DNA of 64,000 nucleotides, taken from positions 28,170-92,169 of the forward strand of contig NZ_MJUX01000012.1 in assembly GCF_001927245.1 (NCBI RefSeq). The letters run 5' to 3'. The notes under the pieces are model-generated. The model saw nothing but the letters and a program-made list of their open reading frames with translations, was not told where the DNA came from and made no database searches. Shown in pieces: positions 51,322 to 60,158 of the stretch; position 1 is the first letter of the stretch; each line of letters opens with the position of its first letter. The translations under genes and the position numbers were made by a program. The stretch comes from Acuticoccus yangtzensis. GTDB taxonomy: Bacteria > Pseudomonadota > Alphaproteobacteria > Rhizobiales > Amorphaceae.

Positions 51322-51352
51322 GCGGATATACTCTAACGCAATGTATATCCGC
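51322..51352. promoter_or_regulatory. Inverted repeat between tartrate dehydratase and antitoxin genes
   Basis: GCGGATATAC and GTATATCCGC, ten perfect pairs separated by 11 bases, lie eight bases past the dehydratase stop and upstream of the antitoxin start, in an AT-rich pocket. No T-run follows on the minus strand. It could be the toxin-antitoxin operator or a terminator of the tartrate operon. Confidence 0.55.
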
Positions 51353-51360
51353 CAGCCGGA

Positions 51361-52524
51361 TCAGGCAAGGTCGCGCATGACGGCGATGAGGTTCGCCTTC
51401 GCCTCGAAGCCGACGCCGGGGATCTGCGGCAGGCCGACCCGGCTTTCGTTGACGGCGATGCCGTCGGCGAAGCCGCCGAAGGGCTGGAAGACGCCGGGAT
51501 AGCTCTCGTTGCCGCCGAGGCCGAGGCCCGCGGCGATGTTGAGCGACATCTGGTGGCCGCCGTGGGGGACGACGCGGCGGGGCGACCAGCCGAGCCCCTC
51601 CATCACCTTCAGCGTGCGCAGATATTCGACGAGGCCGTAGGAGAGGGCGCAGTCGAACTGCAGGATGTCGCGGTCGGCCCGCATGCCGCCGTAGAGGAGG
51701 AGGTTGCGCGCATCCTGATGGCTGAAGAGGTTTTCGCCGGTGGCGAGCGGCCCCGGATAGACCTCGCCGAGGCGGGCCTGAAGGGCGTAGTCCAGCGGAT
51801 CGCCCGCCTCCTCGTACCAGTGGAGGCCGTAGGGGGCGAGGGCCTCTGCGTAGGCGAGGGCCGTTTGAAGGTCGAACCGGCCGTTGGCGTCGACGGCGAG
51901 GCGGCGGCCTTCGCCGACCACCTCCAGCACCGCCTCGATGCGGGCGAGATCTTCGGCGAGAGGGGCGCCGCCGATCTTCATCTTGACCACGTCGTAGCCG
52001 AGATCGAGGTAGCCCTTCATCTCGTCCTGAAGGGCGCTGTGGTCCTTGCCGGGATAGTAGTAGCCGCCGGCGGCATAGACCCAGACGCTCTCGTCCGCCT
52101 CGCCGCCGCGGTAGCGATCGGCGAGCAGTCGCCAGAGGGGCACGCCGGCGATTTTGGCGACGGCGTCCCATACGGCCATGTCGATGGTGCCGACGGCGAC
52201 GGAGCGTTCGCCGTGCCCGCCGGGCTTCTCGTTCTTCATCATCGTGTCCCAGATGGCGAAGGGGTCGAGATTATCGGCGGCCTCATCGACGAGGGAGGCG
52301 GGGTCCGCCTCCATGATGCGCGGGATGAAGCGGTCCCGCATGAGGGGGCCCTGGGCGTAGCGGCCGTTGGAGTTGAAGCCGTAGCCGACGACGGGGCGTC
52401 CCTCCCGCACGACATCGGTGATCACCGCGACGACGGAGCAGGTCATCTTGGAGAAGTCGATGAAGGCGTTGGCCATCGGCGAGGCGATGGAGGCGGCGGT
52501 CTCGCGGATTTCGACGATGCGCAT
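51361..52524 (-). CDS. tarD: D(-)-tartrate dehydratase, enolase superfamily
   Basis: A 387-residue enzyme almost motif-for-motif like the characterised Bradyrhizobium TarD. KMKIGG places the catalytic Lys at 183, VDANGRF Asp212, YEEAGDP Glu238/239, TGENLFS Glu264 and PHGGHQMSLN His321. NEKPGGHGERSVAVGTIDMAVWDAVAKIAG and FVYAAGGYYYPGK-type segments are also shared. It dehydrates D-tartrate to oxaloacetate. Start MRIVEIRE at 52524. It follows the tartrate dehydrogenase gene by 14 bases, so they are one operon. Confidence 0.9.
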   Translation of the reverse strand: MRIVEIRETAASIASPMANAFIDFSKMTCSVVAVITDVVREGRPVVGYGFNSNGRYAQGPLMRDRFIPRIMEADPASLVDEAADNLDPFAIWDTMMKNEKPGGHGERSVAVGTIDMAVWDAVAKIAGVPLWRLLADRYRGGEADESVWVYAAGGYYYPGKDHSALQDEMKGYLDLGYDVVKMKIGGAPLAEDLARIEAVLEVVGEGRRLAVDANGRFDLQTALAYAEALAPYGLHWYEEAGDPLDYALQARLGEVYPGPLATGENLFSHQDARNLLLYGGMRADRDILQFDCALSYGLVEYLRTLKVMEGLGWSPRRVVPHGGHQMSLNIAAGLGLGGNESYPGVFQPFGGFADGIAVNESRVGLPQIPGVGFEAKANLIAVMRDLA

Positions 52525-52538
52525 GAGGGGACCCGCGC

Positions 52539-53612
52539 TCAGCCCAGCACGTCGGCGATGGCTTTGCCGCATGTGACGGTGTCCGCCGGGCCGCCGAGGT
52601 CGCGGGTGCGCAGCTTCTGTTCGCCGAGCACGGTCTGGATGGCGTCGACGATGGCGGCGCCCGCTTCGGCGTGGCCGAGGTGGTCGAGCATCATCGCGCC
52701 GGCCCAGATCTGGCCGATGGGGTTGGCGACGCCGAGGCCGGCGATGTCGGGGGCGGAGCCGTGGACCGGCTCGAACAGCGAGGGGTGGTCGCGTTCGGGG
52801 TTGATGTTGCCGGAGGGGGCGATGCCGATGGTGCCGGTGCAGGCGGGGCCGAGGTCGGACAGGATGTCGCCGAAGAGGTTGGAGGCGACGACGACGTCGA
52901 ACTTGTCGGGATTGAGGACGAAGTGGGCGGTGAGGATGTCGATGTGGAACTTGTTCCAGGTCACATCGGGATAGGACTTCGCCATCTCCACGACGCGCTC
53001 GTCCCAGTAGGGCATGGTGATGGCGATGCCGTTGGACTTGGTGGCCGAGGTGAGGAGCTTGCGCGGCCGGGTCTGGGCGAGATCGAAGGCGTAGCGCAGC
53101 ACGCGGTCGACGCCGTGGCGGCTCATCACCGTTTCCTGCATGACGATTTCGCGCGGGGTGCCGGAGAACATGCGCCCGCCGACGGCGGAATATTCGCCCT
53201 CGGTGTTTTCGCGCACGATCCACATGTCGATGTCGCCGGGGCCGCGGCCGGCAAGGGGGGAGGGCACTCCGGGCATCAGGCGGGCGGGGCGCAGGTTGAT
53301 GTACTGGTCGAAGTCGCGGCGGAAGTGCAGCAGCGAGCCCCAGAGGGAGATGTGATCGGGCACGGTGTCGGGCCATCCGACGGCGCCGAAGAAGATGGCG
53401 TCGTGGCCGCCGATCTGCTCGCGCCAGTCGTCCGGCATCATCTTGCCGTGTTTGGCGTAGTAGTCGCAGGAGGCGAAATCGAAGGTGTCGAACTGGAATT
53501 CGATGTCGAATTTCTTGGCGGCGGCTTCGAGGACGCGCAGGCCTTCGGGGACCACTTCCTTGCCGATGCCGTCTCCGGCGATGACGGCGATTTTGAGCCG
53601 ATTGTCCCGCAT
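52539..53612 (-). CDS. Tartrate dehydrogenase/D-malate decarboxylating dehydrogenase family
   Basis: A 357-residue beta-decarboxylating dehydrogenase. KIAVIAGDGIGKEVVPEG is the N-terminal signature; INLRPARLMPGV, ENTEGEYSAVGG, a Lys in TSATKSNG, NLFGDILSD and HGSAPDIAGLGVANPIG carry the conserved substrate and NAD sites. The length and the DTVPDHISLWG insert fit TtuC/DmlA (tartrate dehydrogenase) rather than LeuB. It oxidises tartrate or D-malate. First gene of a two-gene operon with the dehydratase. Confidence 0.88.
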   Translation of the reverse strand: MRDNRLKIAVIAGDGIGKEVVPEGLRVLEAAAKKFDIEFQFDTFDFASCDYYAKHGKMMPDDWREQIGGHDAIFFGAVGWPDTVPDHISLWGSLLHFRRDFDQYINLRPARLMPGVPSPLAGRGPGDIDMWIVRENTEGEYSAVGGRMFSGTPREIVMQETVMSRHGVDRVLRYAFDLAQTRPRKLLTSATKSNGIAITMPYWDERVVEMAKSYPDVTWNKFHIDILTAHFVLNPDKFDVVVASNLFGDILSDLGPACTGTIGIAPSGNINPERDHPSLFEPVHGSAPDIAGLGVANPIGQIWAGAMMLDHLGHAEAGAAIVDAIQTVLGEQKLRTRDLGGPADTVTCGKAIADVLG

Positions 53613-53920
53613 GATCGTTTCTCCTTGTCGTTGGCCGCAGCCTGTCGGGAGAGACGTTTAGCACCGCGGCGCGGTTTTGTGCGAGGCGCTCACGCAGTTC
53701 GGGTCCCGTTGCCTGACCATCGGAGCCGCCGTCGCGCAAATTCTGGGGCCGGGCCGTGGTGCGCCGTCAAGGAGCCGAAGGCCGGCTTTAGCCGCTTGTC
53801 CTTGATGGTGTGCCGCGGCTCGGTCACGGGATGCAGCGTGATGGCGGTTCCGATGGTCAGGCCGCGCCCTGACCATTGGTGAGCCCGAGCCCGCCGGAGG
53901 CTGAGGCGTTGCCGCGGCGC
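53613..53920. other. Spacer holding a 150-bp element with inverted ends
   Basis: CCTGACCATCGG-type ends at 53712-53730 and 53843-53861 are 19-bp inverted repeats with one mismatch. The interior encodes an open frame fragment on the minus strand (ending HTIKDKRLKPAFGS) without a recognised family. The rest of the 308 bases is featureless. Confidence 0.5.
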
Positions 53921-54829
53921 TCAGCGGGCGGCGGCGCCGGCGGCGTCGAGGCGGGCGACGATGAGGGCGAGCACCTCTTGGGCGAGGCGGGAGAGGGTGG
54001 TTCCGGCGGGGGTGATCAGCCAGACGGTCATGGTGATGTGCTCGGCGAGGGGGCGGAAGACGACGTTGGGGTCGACCGGGCCGGCCTGGGGCGGGGCGGC
54101 GATGAGGGCGATGCCGTAGCCGGTGGAGACGAGGGCGGTGGCGGCCTCGGCCATCTGTACTTCGGCGACGGGGCGCAGGGGCACGCCGGCGCGCTCGAAG
54201 GCGTCGGCGGTGACGCTGTAGGACTGGTCGTCGCGGCCGAGCGAGATGATGCGCTCTGCGGCGAGGTCGGTGATGGAGATGCGCTCGCGCGAGGTGAGGG
54301 GGTGGCCGGCGGGGATGGCGGCCATGAAGCGCAGCTCGGTGACGGGGGTCGAGGTGAGGCCGGGGCGCGCGGCGGGCAGCAGCGACAGGCCGAAATCGGC
54401 GTGGCCGGCGATCATCATATCCTCGATCATGCGGGAGGTGCGCACCAGGAGGGTGACGCGCACCTCGTCGCGTCCGTGCAGCGCCTCGGCGACGACGCGG
54501 GGGATGAGCTGCATGGCGATGGCGGCGAAGGCCACGACGGAGATTTCGCCGCGCTCGCGGTTGCGGATGGCGTCGGCGGCGCGGCGCACGCGCAGGAGGC
54601 CGGTCTCCAGCGTCTCGGTTTCGGTGAAGAGCTGGCGGGCTTCGGGGGTGGGGGTGAGGCGGCCGGGGCGGCGGTCGAAGAGGGGGAATCCGCAGGCGTC
54701 CTCGAACGCTTGGAGGAGGCGGGTGACGGCGGGCTGGCTGACGAAGAGGAGGGCGGCGCCGCCGGTGACGGATCCGGCTTTCATGACCGCATTGAAGGCC
54801 TCGATCTGGCGGATATTGGCCCGTGCCAT
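53921..54829 (-). CDS. LysR family transcriptional regulator
   Basis: A 302-residue regulator. The helix-turn-helix is IRQIEAFNAVMKAGSVTGGAALLFVSQPAVTRLLQAFEDACGFPLFDR; the effector part resembles the NocR/OccR group (FAAIAMQLIPRVVAEALHGRDEVRV). Relatives of this kind control opine catabolism. Start MARANIR at 54829. It is divergent from the transporter/oxidase operon, so it is most likely the activator of that operon; a LysR-type dyad lies in the spacer. Confidence 0.88.
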   Translation of the reverse strand: MARANIRQIEAFNAVMKAGSVTGGAALLFVSQPAVTRLLQAFEDACGFPLFDRRPGRLTPTPEARQLFTETETLETGLLRVRRAADAIRNRERGEISVVAFAAIAMQLIPRVVAEALHGRDEVRVTLLVRTSRMIEDMMIAGHADFGLSLLPAARPGLTSTPVTELRFMAAIPAGHPLTSRERISITDLAAERIISLGRDDQSYSVTADAFERAGVPLRPVAEVQMAEAATALVSTGYGIALIAAPPQAGPVDPNVVFRPLAEHITMTVWLITPAGTTLSRLAQEVLALIVARLDAAGAAAR

Positions 54830-54973
54830 AGATGCGTCCCTGTTCGGTTTTCGGGGGCCGCTCCCCCGGCAGCGTCGACCCCACTCCGCGCCTTCGACCC
54901 TGGTGGCGGCGTGCGCCCGGTCCCGCCCTCGGCCCACCCCACTGCCAGCGTGTGCCCAGTTTGACCATGTTCT

Positions 54974-54995
54974 AATGTTATAGGACAGGCACATT
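54974..54995. promoter_or_regulatory. LysR-type operator in the divergent spacer
   Basis: AATGT, 12 bases, ACATT within AT-rich DNA midway between the regulator and the binding-protein gene: the T-N11-A kind of dyad bound by LysR proteins. TATAAC on the minus strand inside the dyad could be the regulator's own -10, implying autorepression. Confidence 0.5.
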
Positions 54996-55067
54996 ATTTG
55001 AATTGAAAGATATAGCCCCTGCCCATCTCATGGGCCTGCCTAAATCGAAGACAGCATTGGGGGACGC

Positions 55068-56105
55068 GTGAACAAGCTTCTCGGAACCATCGCGGCGGGC
55101 ACGATTGCCAGCCTCTCCGTCGCCGGCACGGCGAATGCGCAGGCCACGTTGACGGTCGGCGGCTATGGCGGCTCGTTCGAGACGCTGATGAAGGAAATCG
55201 TGTTCCCCGCCTTCGAGGCGGAGCATGACGTGACGGTCGAATTCGTCGCCGGCAACTCCACCGAGAACCTCGCCCGTCTGGTCGCCCAGCGCGGCAACCA
55301 GGACCTCGACGTCGTCATCCTGGACGACGGGCCGATGTATCAGGCGGACGCGCTCGGCTTCTGCGCTCCGCTGGCGGACGGCGTCATCAACGAAGACGTC
55401 TACGACAACGCCAAGATTTCCGACAACGCGGTCGGCCTCGGCTACGTGGCGACGGGCTTCACCTACAACACCGAGTGGTTCGAGCGCGAAGGCTGGGAGC
55501 CGCCCTCCTCGTGGAACGACCTGACGGACCCGAAGTTCGAGGGTCTGCTGGTGGTGCCGCCGATCTCCAACACCTACGGCCTTCACGCGCTCGTCATGAT
55601 GGCGCGCATGAAGGGCGGCGGCGAGAACGACATCGACCCCGGATTCGAGGCGATGGCGGACGAGGTGGGGCCGAACGTTCTGGTGTTCGAGCCGTCGTCG
55701 GGGCGCATGTCGGAGCTCTTCCAGTCGAACGAGATCGCGTTGTCGATCTGGGGTTCGGGCCGCACCAAGAGCCTTGCGGACACCGGCTTCCCGGCCGCCT
55801 TCGCCTATCCGAAGGAAGGCGCGGTGGCGCTGATGCTGGCCGCCTGCCCGGTGGTGGAATCGGACGTTCCCGAGGAGGCGCAGGCCTTCATGGAGTTCAT
55901 GCTGACGCCGGAGATCCAGGTGAAGATCGCCGATGCGATGGGTGTGGGTCCGGTGAACGCGAAGGCGGAGATCCCCGAGGAGCTGGCCGCGATCGTGCCT
56001 TATGGGCCGGAGGAAGTGGCAGCGCTGGTGTCGGTGGACTGGGACGTGATCAACCCCTTGCGCGAAGAGTGGACGCAGCGCTGGGCGCGTGAGGTGGAGC
56101 GGTAA
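55068..56105 (+). CDS. ABC transporter substrate-binding protein (polyamine/opine type)
   Basis: A 345-residue periplasmic protein beginning at GTG 55068 (GGGGGA just upstream). Signal peptide MNKLLGTIAAGTIASLSVAGTANAQ is followed by TLTVGGYGGSFETLMKEIVFPAFEAEHDVTVEF, the typical start of PotD-like/extracellular solute-binding family 6 proteins. LVAQRGNQDLDVVILDDG and the Trp/Glu ligand region later on also fit. First gene of the transporter/oxidase operon; the ATPase follows 255 bases later after a low-complexity spacer. Confidence 0.88.
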   Translation: MNKLLGTIAAGTIASLSVAGTANAQATLTVGGYGGSFETLMKEIVFPAFEAEHDVTVEFVAGNSTENLARLVAQRGNQDLDVVILDDGPMYQADALGFCAPLADGVINEDVYDNAKISDNAVGLGYVATGFTYNTEWFEREGWEPPSSWNDLTDPKFEGLLVVPPISNTYGLHALVMMARMKGGGENDIDPGFEAMADEVGPNVLVFEPSSGRMSELFQSNEIALSIWGSGRTKSLADTGFPAAFAYPKEGAVALMLAACPVVESDVPEEAQAFMEFMLTPEIQVKIADAMGVGPVNAKAEIPEELAAIVPYGPEEVAALVSVDWDVINPLREEWTQRWAREVER

Positions 56106-56360
56106 GCCGCTCCACTCTACCGCCGCCGCCGGGCTGACACCGGCGGCGGGGTGACGGGTCGGCCTCTCGCCATCCGGCGGGGGGCCATTCGCACGCCCCG
56201 CTCATCCGCTCGGCTCATCCGCCCGCTCAAACGCTCCACCCGCGCGCACCACCCGTGTGGCGCACCCGCCAGCCGTGCCGTCGTGCCCGGCTCATCCGCC
56301 GCGCGAACGCGGCCCGTTTCACGCCGCCTCAAGCGGCAGTTGCACAGTCAAGGCTGACCG

Positions 56361-57422
56361 ATGGCCTATCTCGAACTCGACCACCTTTCCAAGGCGTTCG
56401 GCCCCTTTCAGGCGGTCGCGGATTTCTCGCTCGACGTGGCGCGCGGCGAGTTCGTCTCGCTGCTCGGCCCGTCCGGCTGCGGCAAGACGACGACGCTGCA
56501 GATGATCGCCGGCTTCGAGGAGCCGACCTCCGGCACGATCCGGCTGAACGGGCGCGACCTTTCCGGCGTTGCGGCGCGCGACCGCGGCCTCGGCATCGTC
56601 TTCCAGACCTACGCGCTGTTTCCGCACATGACGGTGGCGGAGAATGTCGGCTTCGGGCTCGACATGCGCAAGGTGCGCGGCAAGGAGCGCAAGCGGCGCA
56701 TCGCGGCGGCGCTGGAGCTCGTCCACCTGTCGCACCTGGCCGGGCGGCATCCGCGCCAACTGTCGGGCGGGCAGAGGCAGCGTGTGGCGCTCGCCCGTGC
56801 GCTGGTGATCGAGCCGGAGCTGCTGCTGCTCGACGAGCCGCTCTCCAACCTCGACGCCAAGCTGCGCGAGGAGATGCAATTGGAGCTGCGCCGCATCCAG
56901 CAGGAGGCGGGGGTGACGACACTGCTCGTCACCCACGACCAGAACGAGGCGATGGCGCTGTCGGACCGCATCGCGGTGATGCATGCCGGGACGCTGGTGC
57001 AGGAGGCGGCGCCGTTCGAGGCCTATGAGCGGCCCACCACGGCCTTCGCGTCGGCCTTCCTGGGCAAATCCAACGCGATACACGGGCGCTATGAAGGGCC
57101 GGAGTTCGTGACCAAAGACGGCGTGCGGCTGGCGGCCCCCGCCCCCGCCGCCGACGGTGCCGGCGCCGCGGGCGACGTCATGCTGGCGCTGAGGCCGGAG
57201 CGCATCCTCTTCGTGGAGGAGGCGGACGCGGTGGTGTCGGGCAAGGTGGTCGAGCGGGTGTTCCTGGGCGATCAGTGGCTCTTCAAGGTGGCGACGCCGG
57301 TGGGCGAATTGCTGGTCACCCGGCGCAACGGCGGCCACGCGGAGCCGGAGCCGGGGGCCACGGTGCACCTCGCCTGGGCGGCGGACCACTTGCGCGTGCT
57401 CGCCCCGGAGGCGGCGGCGTGA
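56361..57422 (+). CDS. ABC transporter ATP-binding protein (PotA-like)
   Basis: A 353-residue ATPase. Walker A is GPSGCGKTTT, the Q loop FQTYALFPHMTV, the signature LSGGQRQRVALARAL, Walker B LLLLDEPLSNLD and the H loop VTHDQNEAM. A TOBE-like C-terminal domain starts about residue 235. It energises import of a polyamine-like or opine-type solute. The gene ends in a GTGA overlap with the first permease. Confidence 0.93.
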   Translation: MAYLELDHLSKAFGPFQAVADFSLDVARGEFVSLLGPSGCGKTTTLQMIAGFEEPTSGTIRLNGRDLSGVAARDRGLGIVFQTYALFPHMTVAENVGFGLDMRKVRGKERKRRIAAALELVHLSHLAGRHPRQLSGGQRQRVALARALVIEPELLLLDEPLSNLDAKLREEMQLELRRIQQEAGVTTLLVTHDQNEAMALSDRIAVMHAGTLVQEAAPFEAYERPTTAFASAFLGKSNAIHGRYEGPEFVTKDGVRLAAPAPAADGAGAAGDVMLALRPERILFVEEADAVVSGKVVERVFLGDQWLFKVATPVGELLVTRRNGGHAEPEPGATVHLAWAADHLRVLAPEAAA

Positions 57423-58261
57423 ACCCGTTCCTCCTGTCGGCGCCGGCGCTCGCCCTCTTCGGGGTGATGCTGGTCGTGCCGCTGATCATGACCTTCATTC
57501 TGTCGTTTCACTCGTTCGGCTTCTACACCGGGATCGAGTTCACCTTCGGCCTGCACAATTATATCGACGTGCTGACCGACGACTATTTCTACGAGATCTT
57601 CGGCCGCACCTTCGCCATCGCGCTGGCGGTGACGGTGATCTGCGTGATCATCGGCACGCCGATGGCCTTCTTCCTGCAGCGCATGCGGGCGTGGACGCGG
57701 TCGATCATGGTCCTGATCGTGCTCGGCCCGCTGCTGGTCTCGGTGGTGGTGCGCACGCTGGGGTGGATGATCCTGCTCGGCAACAACGGCGTCATCAACT
57801 CGGCGCTGATGGACATGGGGCTTCTCACCTCGCCCTTTCGCATGATGTACACGTCCGGCGGCATCGTCGTGGCGCTGGCGCACGTGATGGTGCCGTTCAT
57901 GGTGCTCGCGGTGTGGGCGGCGCTGCAGAGGCAGGACCCGGCGACGATCGCGGCGGCCGAATCGCTGGGCGCGCGGCGCTCCACCATCTTCCGCCGCGTG
58001 GTGCTGCCGCAGGCGATGCCGGGGATTTTGTCCGGCTCGCTCATCGTCTTCTCGCTGTCGGCCTCGTCCTTCGCCACACCGTCGCTGATCGGCGGGCGGC
58101 GCGTGAAGGTGGTGGCGACCACGGTCTATGACGAGTTCCTCAACACCCTCAACTGGCCGCTGGGCGCGGCGATCGCCATCATCCTCCTCGTCGCCGTCCT
58201 CGTCATCATGGTGACGTGGAACCGGGTGGTGGAGCGTCAATTCGCGGGGGTCTTCCAGTGA
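57419..58261 (+). CDS. ABC transporter permease (PotB-like)
   Basis: A 280-residue membrane protein with about six segments. It starts at GTG 57419 inside the stop of the ATPase gene. The EAA motif that docks the ATPase reads AAAESLGARRSTIFRRVVLPQAMPGIL. LLSAPALALFGVMLVVPLIMTFILSF is the first segment. The overlap with the next permease is GTGA at 58258. Confidence 0.92.
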   Translation: MNPFLLSAPALALFGVMLVVPLIMTFILSFHSFGFYTGIEFTFGLHNYIDVLTDDYFYEIFGRTFAIALAVTVICVIIGTPMAFFLQRMRAWTRSIMVLIVLGPLLVSVVVRTLGWMILLGNNGVINSALMDMGLLTSPFRMMYTSGGIVVALAHVMVPFMVLAVWAALQRQDPATIAAAESLGARRSTIFRRVVLPQAMPGILSGSLIVFSLSASSFATPSLIGGRRVKVVATTVYDEFLNTLNWPLGAAIAIILLVAVLVIMVTWNRVVERQFAGVFQ

Positions 58262-59055
58262 AGAACGGGGCATTCGCGCACATCTTCACCGTGCTCTTCG
58301 CGGTCTTCATGCTGGCGCCGATCGGCGTGGTGGTGGCGGTGTCCTTCACCGCCGAGGGGTTCCTCGAGTTTCCGCCGAGCACGCTGTCCTTGCGCTGGTA
58401 TTGGGCGATCCTCGACAATCCGGACTTCATCGACGCCTTCATCGTGTCGCTGAAGCTCGGCTTCGTCTCGGCGCTCCTCGCCACGGTGCTGACGGTTCCG
58501 GCGGGGCTTGCCATCGGCCGCGGGCGCTTCCGCGGGCGGGACGCGCTGCAGGCGCTCTTCCTGTCGCCGCTGACGGTGCCGACCGTTGTGCTCGGCATCT
58601 CGTTCCTGCGCTTCCTGTCGCTGTTCGGCATGAACGGCACCTTCATCGGCCTCGCGGTATGCCATGCGGTGATCATCATCCCGTTCGTGCTGCGCCTGGT
58701 GCTGGCGTCGGTCACGGGGATGGACCCGTCGATCGAGAAGGCGTCGGTGTCGCTGGGCGCTTCGCCGTGGACGGTGTTCCGGCGGGTGACCCTGCCGGCG
58801 ATCACGCCCGGCGTGGTGGGCGGCTTCGTCCTCGCCTTCATCACCAGCTTCGACGAGTTGACGGTGTCGATCTTCATCGTCAATCCGTCGACGACCACGC
58901 TGCCGGTGCGCCTCTTCTCGCACATCGCGCAGACGACGGACCCGCTGGTGGCGTCCGTCTCCACCGTCGCCATCCTCTTCACGGTTGTTGTCATGCTCAT
59001 CGTCGACCGGCTCTACGGCCTGGACCGCCTCCTCATCGGGGAGGGCAAGCGATGA
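58258..59055 (+). CDS. ABC transporter permease (PotC-like)
   Basis: A 265-residue membrane protein with about six segments. The EAA loop is IEKASVSLGASPWTVFRRVTLPAITPGVV. Starts at GTG 58258, four bases overlapping the previous permease, and its stop overlaps the flavoprotein ATG (59052). Membrane half of the importer with the PotB-like permease. Confidence 0.92.
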   Translation: MKNGAFAHIFTVLFAVFMLAPIGVVVAVSFTAEGFLEFPPSTLSLRWYWAILDNPDFIDAFIVSLKLGFVSALLATVLTVPAGLAIGRGRFRGRDALQALFLSPLTVPTVVLGISFLRFLSLFGMNGTFIGLAVCHAVIIIPFVLRLVLASVTGMDPSIEKASVSLGASPWTVFRRVTLPAITPGVVGGFVLAFITSFDELTVSIFIVNPSTTTLPVRLFSHIAQTTDPLVASVSTVAILFTVVVMLIVDRLYGLDRLLIGEGKR

Positions 59056-60158
59056 CGGATACGATCGTCGTCGGCGGCGGCCTGGTGGGCGCGGCCGTGG
59101 CCTACGGGCTGGCGCGCGCGGGCGACACGGTGACCGTGCTCGACGAGGGGGACGTGGCGTTTCGCGCCTCGCGGGGCAATTTCGGCCTGGTGTGGGTGCA
59201 GTCGAAGGGGGACGGGCGGCCGGAATATACCCGCTGGACGCGCCGTTCGGCCGACCTGTGGCCGGAGTTCACGGCCGAGTTGAGGGACCTCACCGGCATC
59301 GAGACGCACTATTCCAAGCCGGGCGGGCTGCACTTCGCGCTGTCCGAGGAGGAGATGGACGCGCGCAAGAGCCTCATCCACCGCATGCACAACGTGCACG
59401 GCGCGGCGGAGTACGGCGCGGAGATCCTGGACGGGGACGAGGTGCGCAAGCTTGTGCCGGGGCTGGGGCCGGACGTCGTCGGCGGCACCTATTGCAAGCA
59501 TGACGGTCACGCCTCGCCGCTCTATCTCCTGCGCGCGCTGCACGAGGGGATCTTGGCGCACGGCGGGCGCATCGTCGGTGACGCGCGGGCTACGGAGGTC
59601 GCGCCGGACGGGGCGGGGTTCCGCGCCGAGACCGCCGCCGGGACGTTCCGCGGCGACCGGCTGGTGTTGGCGGCGGGGCTCGGCAACCGGGCGCTCGGCC
59701 CCGGCGTCGGCCTCACCGTGCCGGTGGCGCCGCAGAAGGGGCAGATCCTCGTCACCGAGCGGGCGGCGATGGCCTTCGAGATGCCCACCCACGTGGTGCG
59801 GCAGACGTCCGAGGGCACCTTCATGATCGGCGACAGTCACGAGGATGTCGGCTTCAACCTGACGTCCACCACGCCGACGATGGCCGCCATCGCGGCGCGG
59901 GCGGTGAAGATGTTCCCGTTCCTGAAGGACCTGCGGATCGTGCGCTCATGGGGTGCGCTGCGCGTGATGGCGCCGGACGGGTACCCGATCTACGAGGAGT
60001 CGCGGGATCATCCGGGCGCCTTCACCGTCAACTGCCACTCCGGCGTCACGCTGGCCGCGGCCCATGCATTGGCGCTGGCGCCGATGCTGGCGGCCGGGCG
60101 GCTGGGCGCCGAACTCGATGTCTTCAACGCAGGGAGGTTCGATGCCGACGCGCATTGA
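59052..60158 (+). CDS. FAD-dependent oxidoreductase, HcnC/opine-oxidase-B-like (first of two)
   Basis: A 368-residue DAO-family flavoprotein. VVGGGLVGAAVAYGLARAGDTVTVLDEG binds FAD; FRASRGNFGLVWVQSKG is the flavin turn; VRQTSEGTFMIGDSHEDVGF and NCHSGVTLAAAHALALAPML are the catalytic-side and closing motifs of the sarcosine/D-hydroxyproline/opine dehydrogenase subunits. It sits directly ahead of the 2Fe-2S and NAD(P)-type FAD subunits, as hcnC-like subunits do. Overlap ATGA with the permease. Confidence 0.85.
   Translation: MTDTIVVGGGLVGAAVAYGLARAGDTVTVLDEGDVAFRASRGNFGLVWVQSKGDGRPEYTRWTRRSADLWPEFTAELRDLTGIETHYSKPGGLHFALSEEEMDARKSLIHRMHNVHGAAEYGAEILDGDEVRKLVPGLGPDVVGGTYCKHDGHASPLYLLRALHEGILAHGGRIVGDARATEVAPDGAGFRAETAAGTFRGDRLVLAAGLGNRALGPGVGLTVPVAPQKGQILVTERAAMAFEMPTHVVRQTSEGTFMIGDSHEDVGFNLTSTTPTMAAIAARAVKMFPFLKDLRIVRSWGALRVMAPDGYPIYEESRDHPGAFTVNCHSGVTLAAAHALALAPMLAAGRLGAELDVFNAGRFDADAH

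Noticed and set aside
53613..53920. Small gene between the tartrate dehydrogenase and LysR genes
   Set aside because: The coding-like minus-strand fragment has no start or ribosome-binding site and no recognised family.
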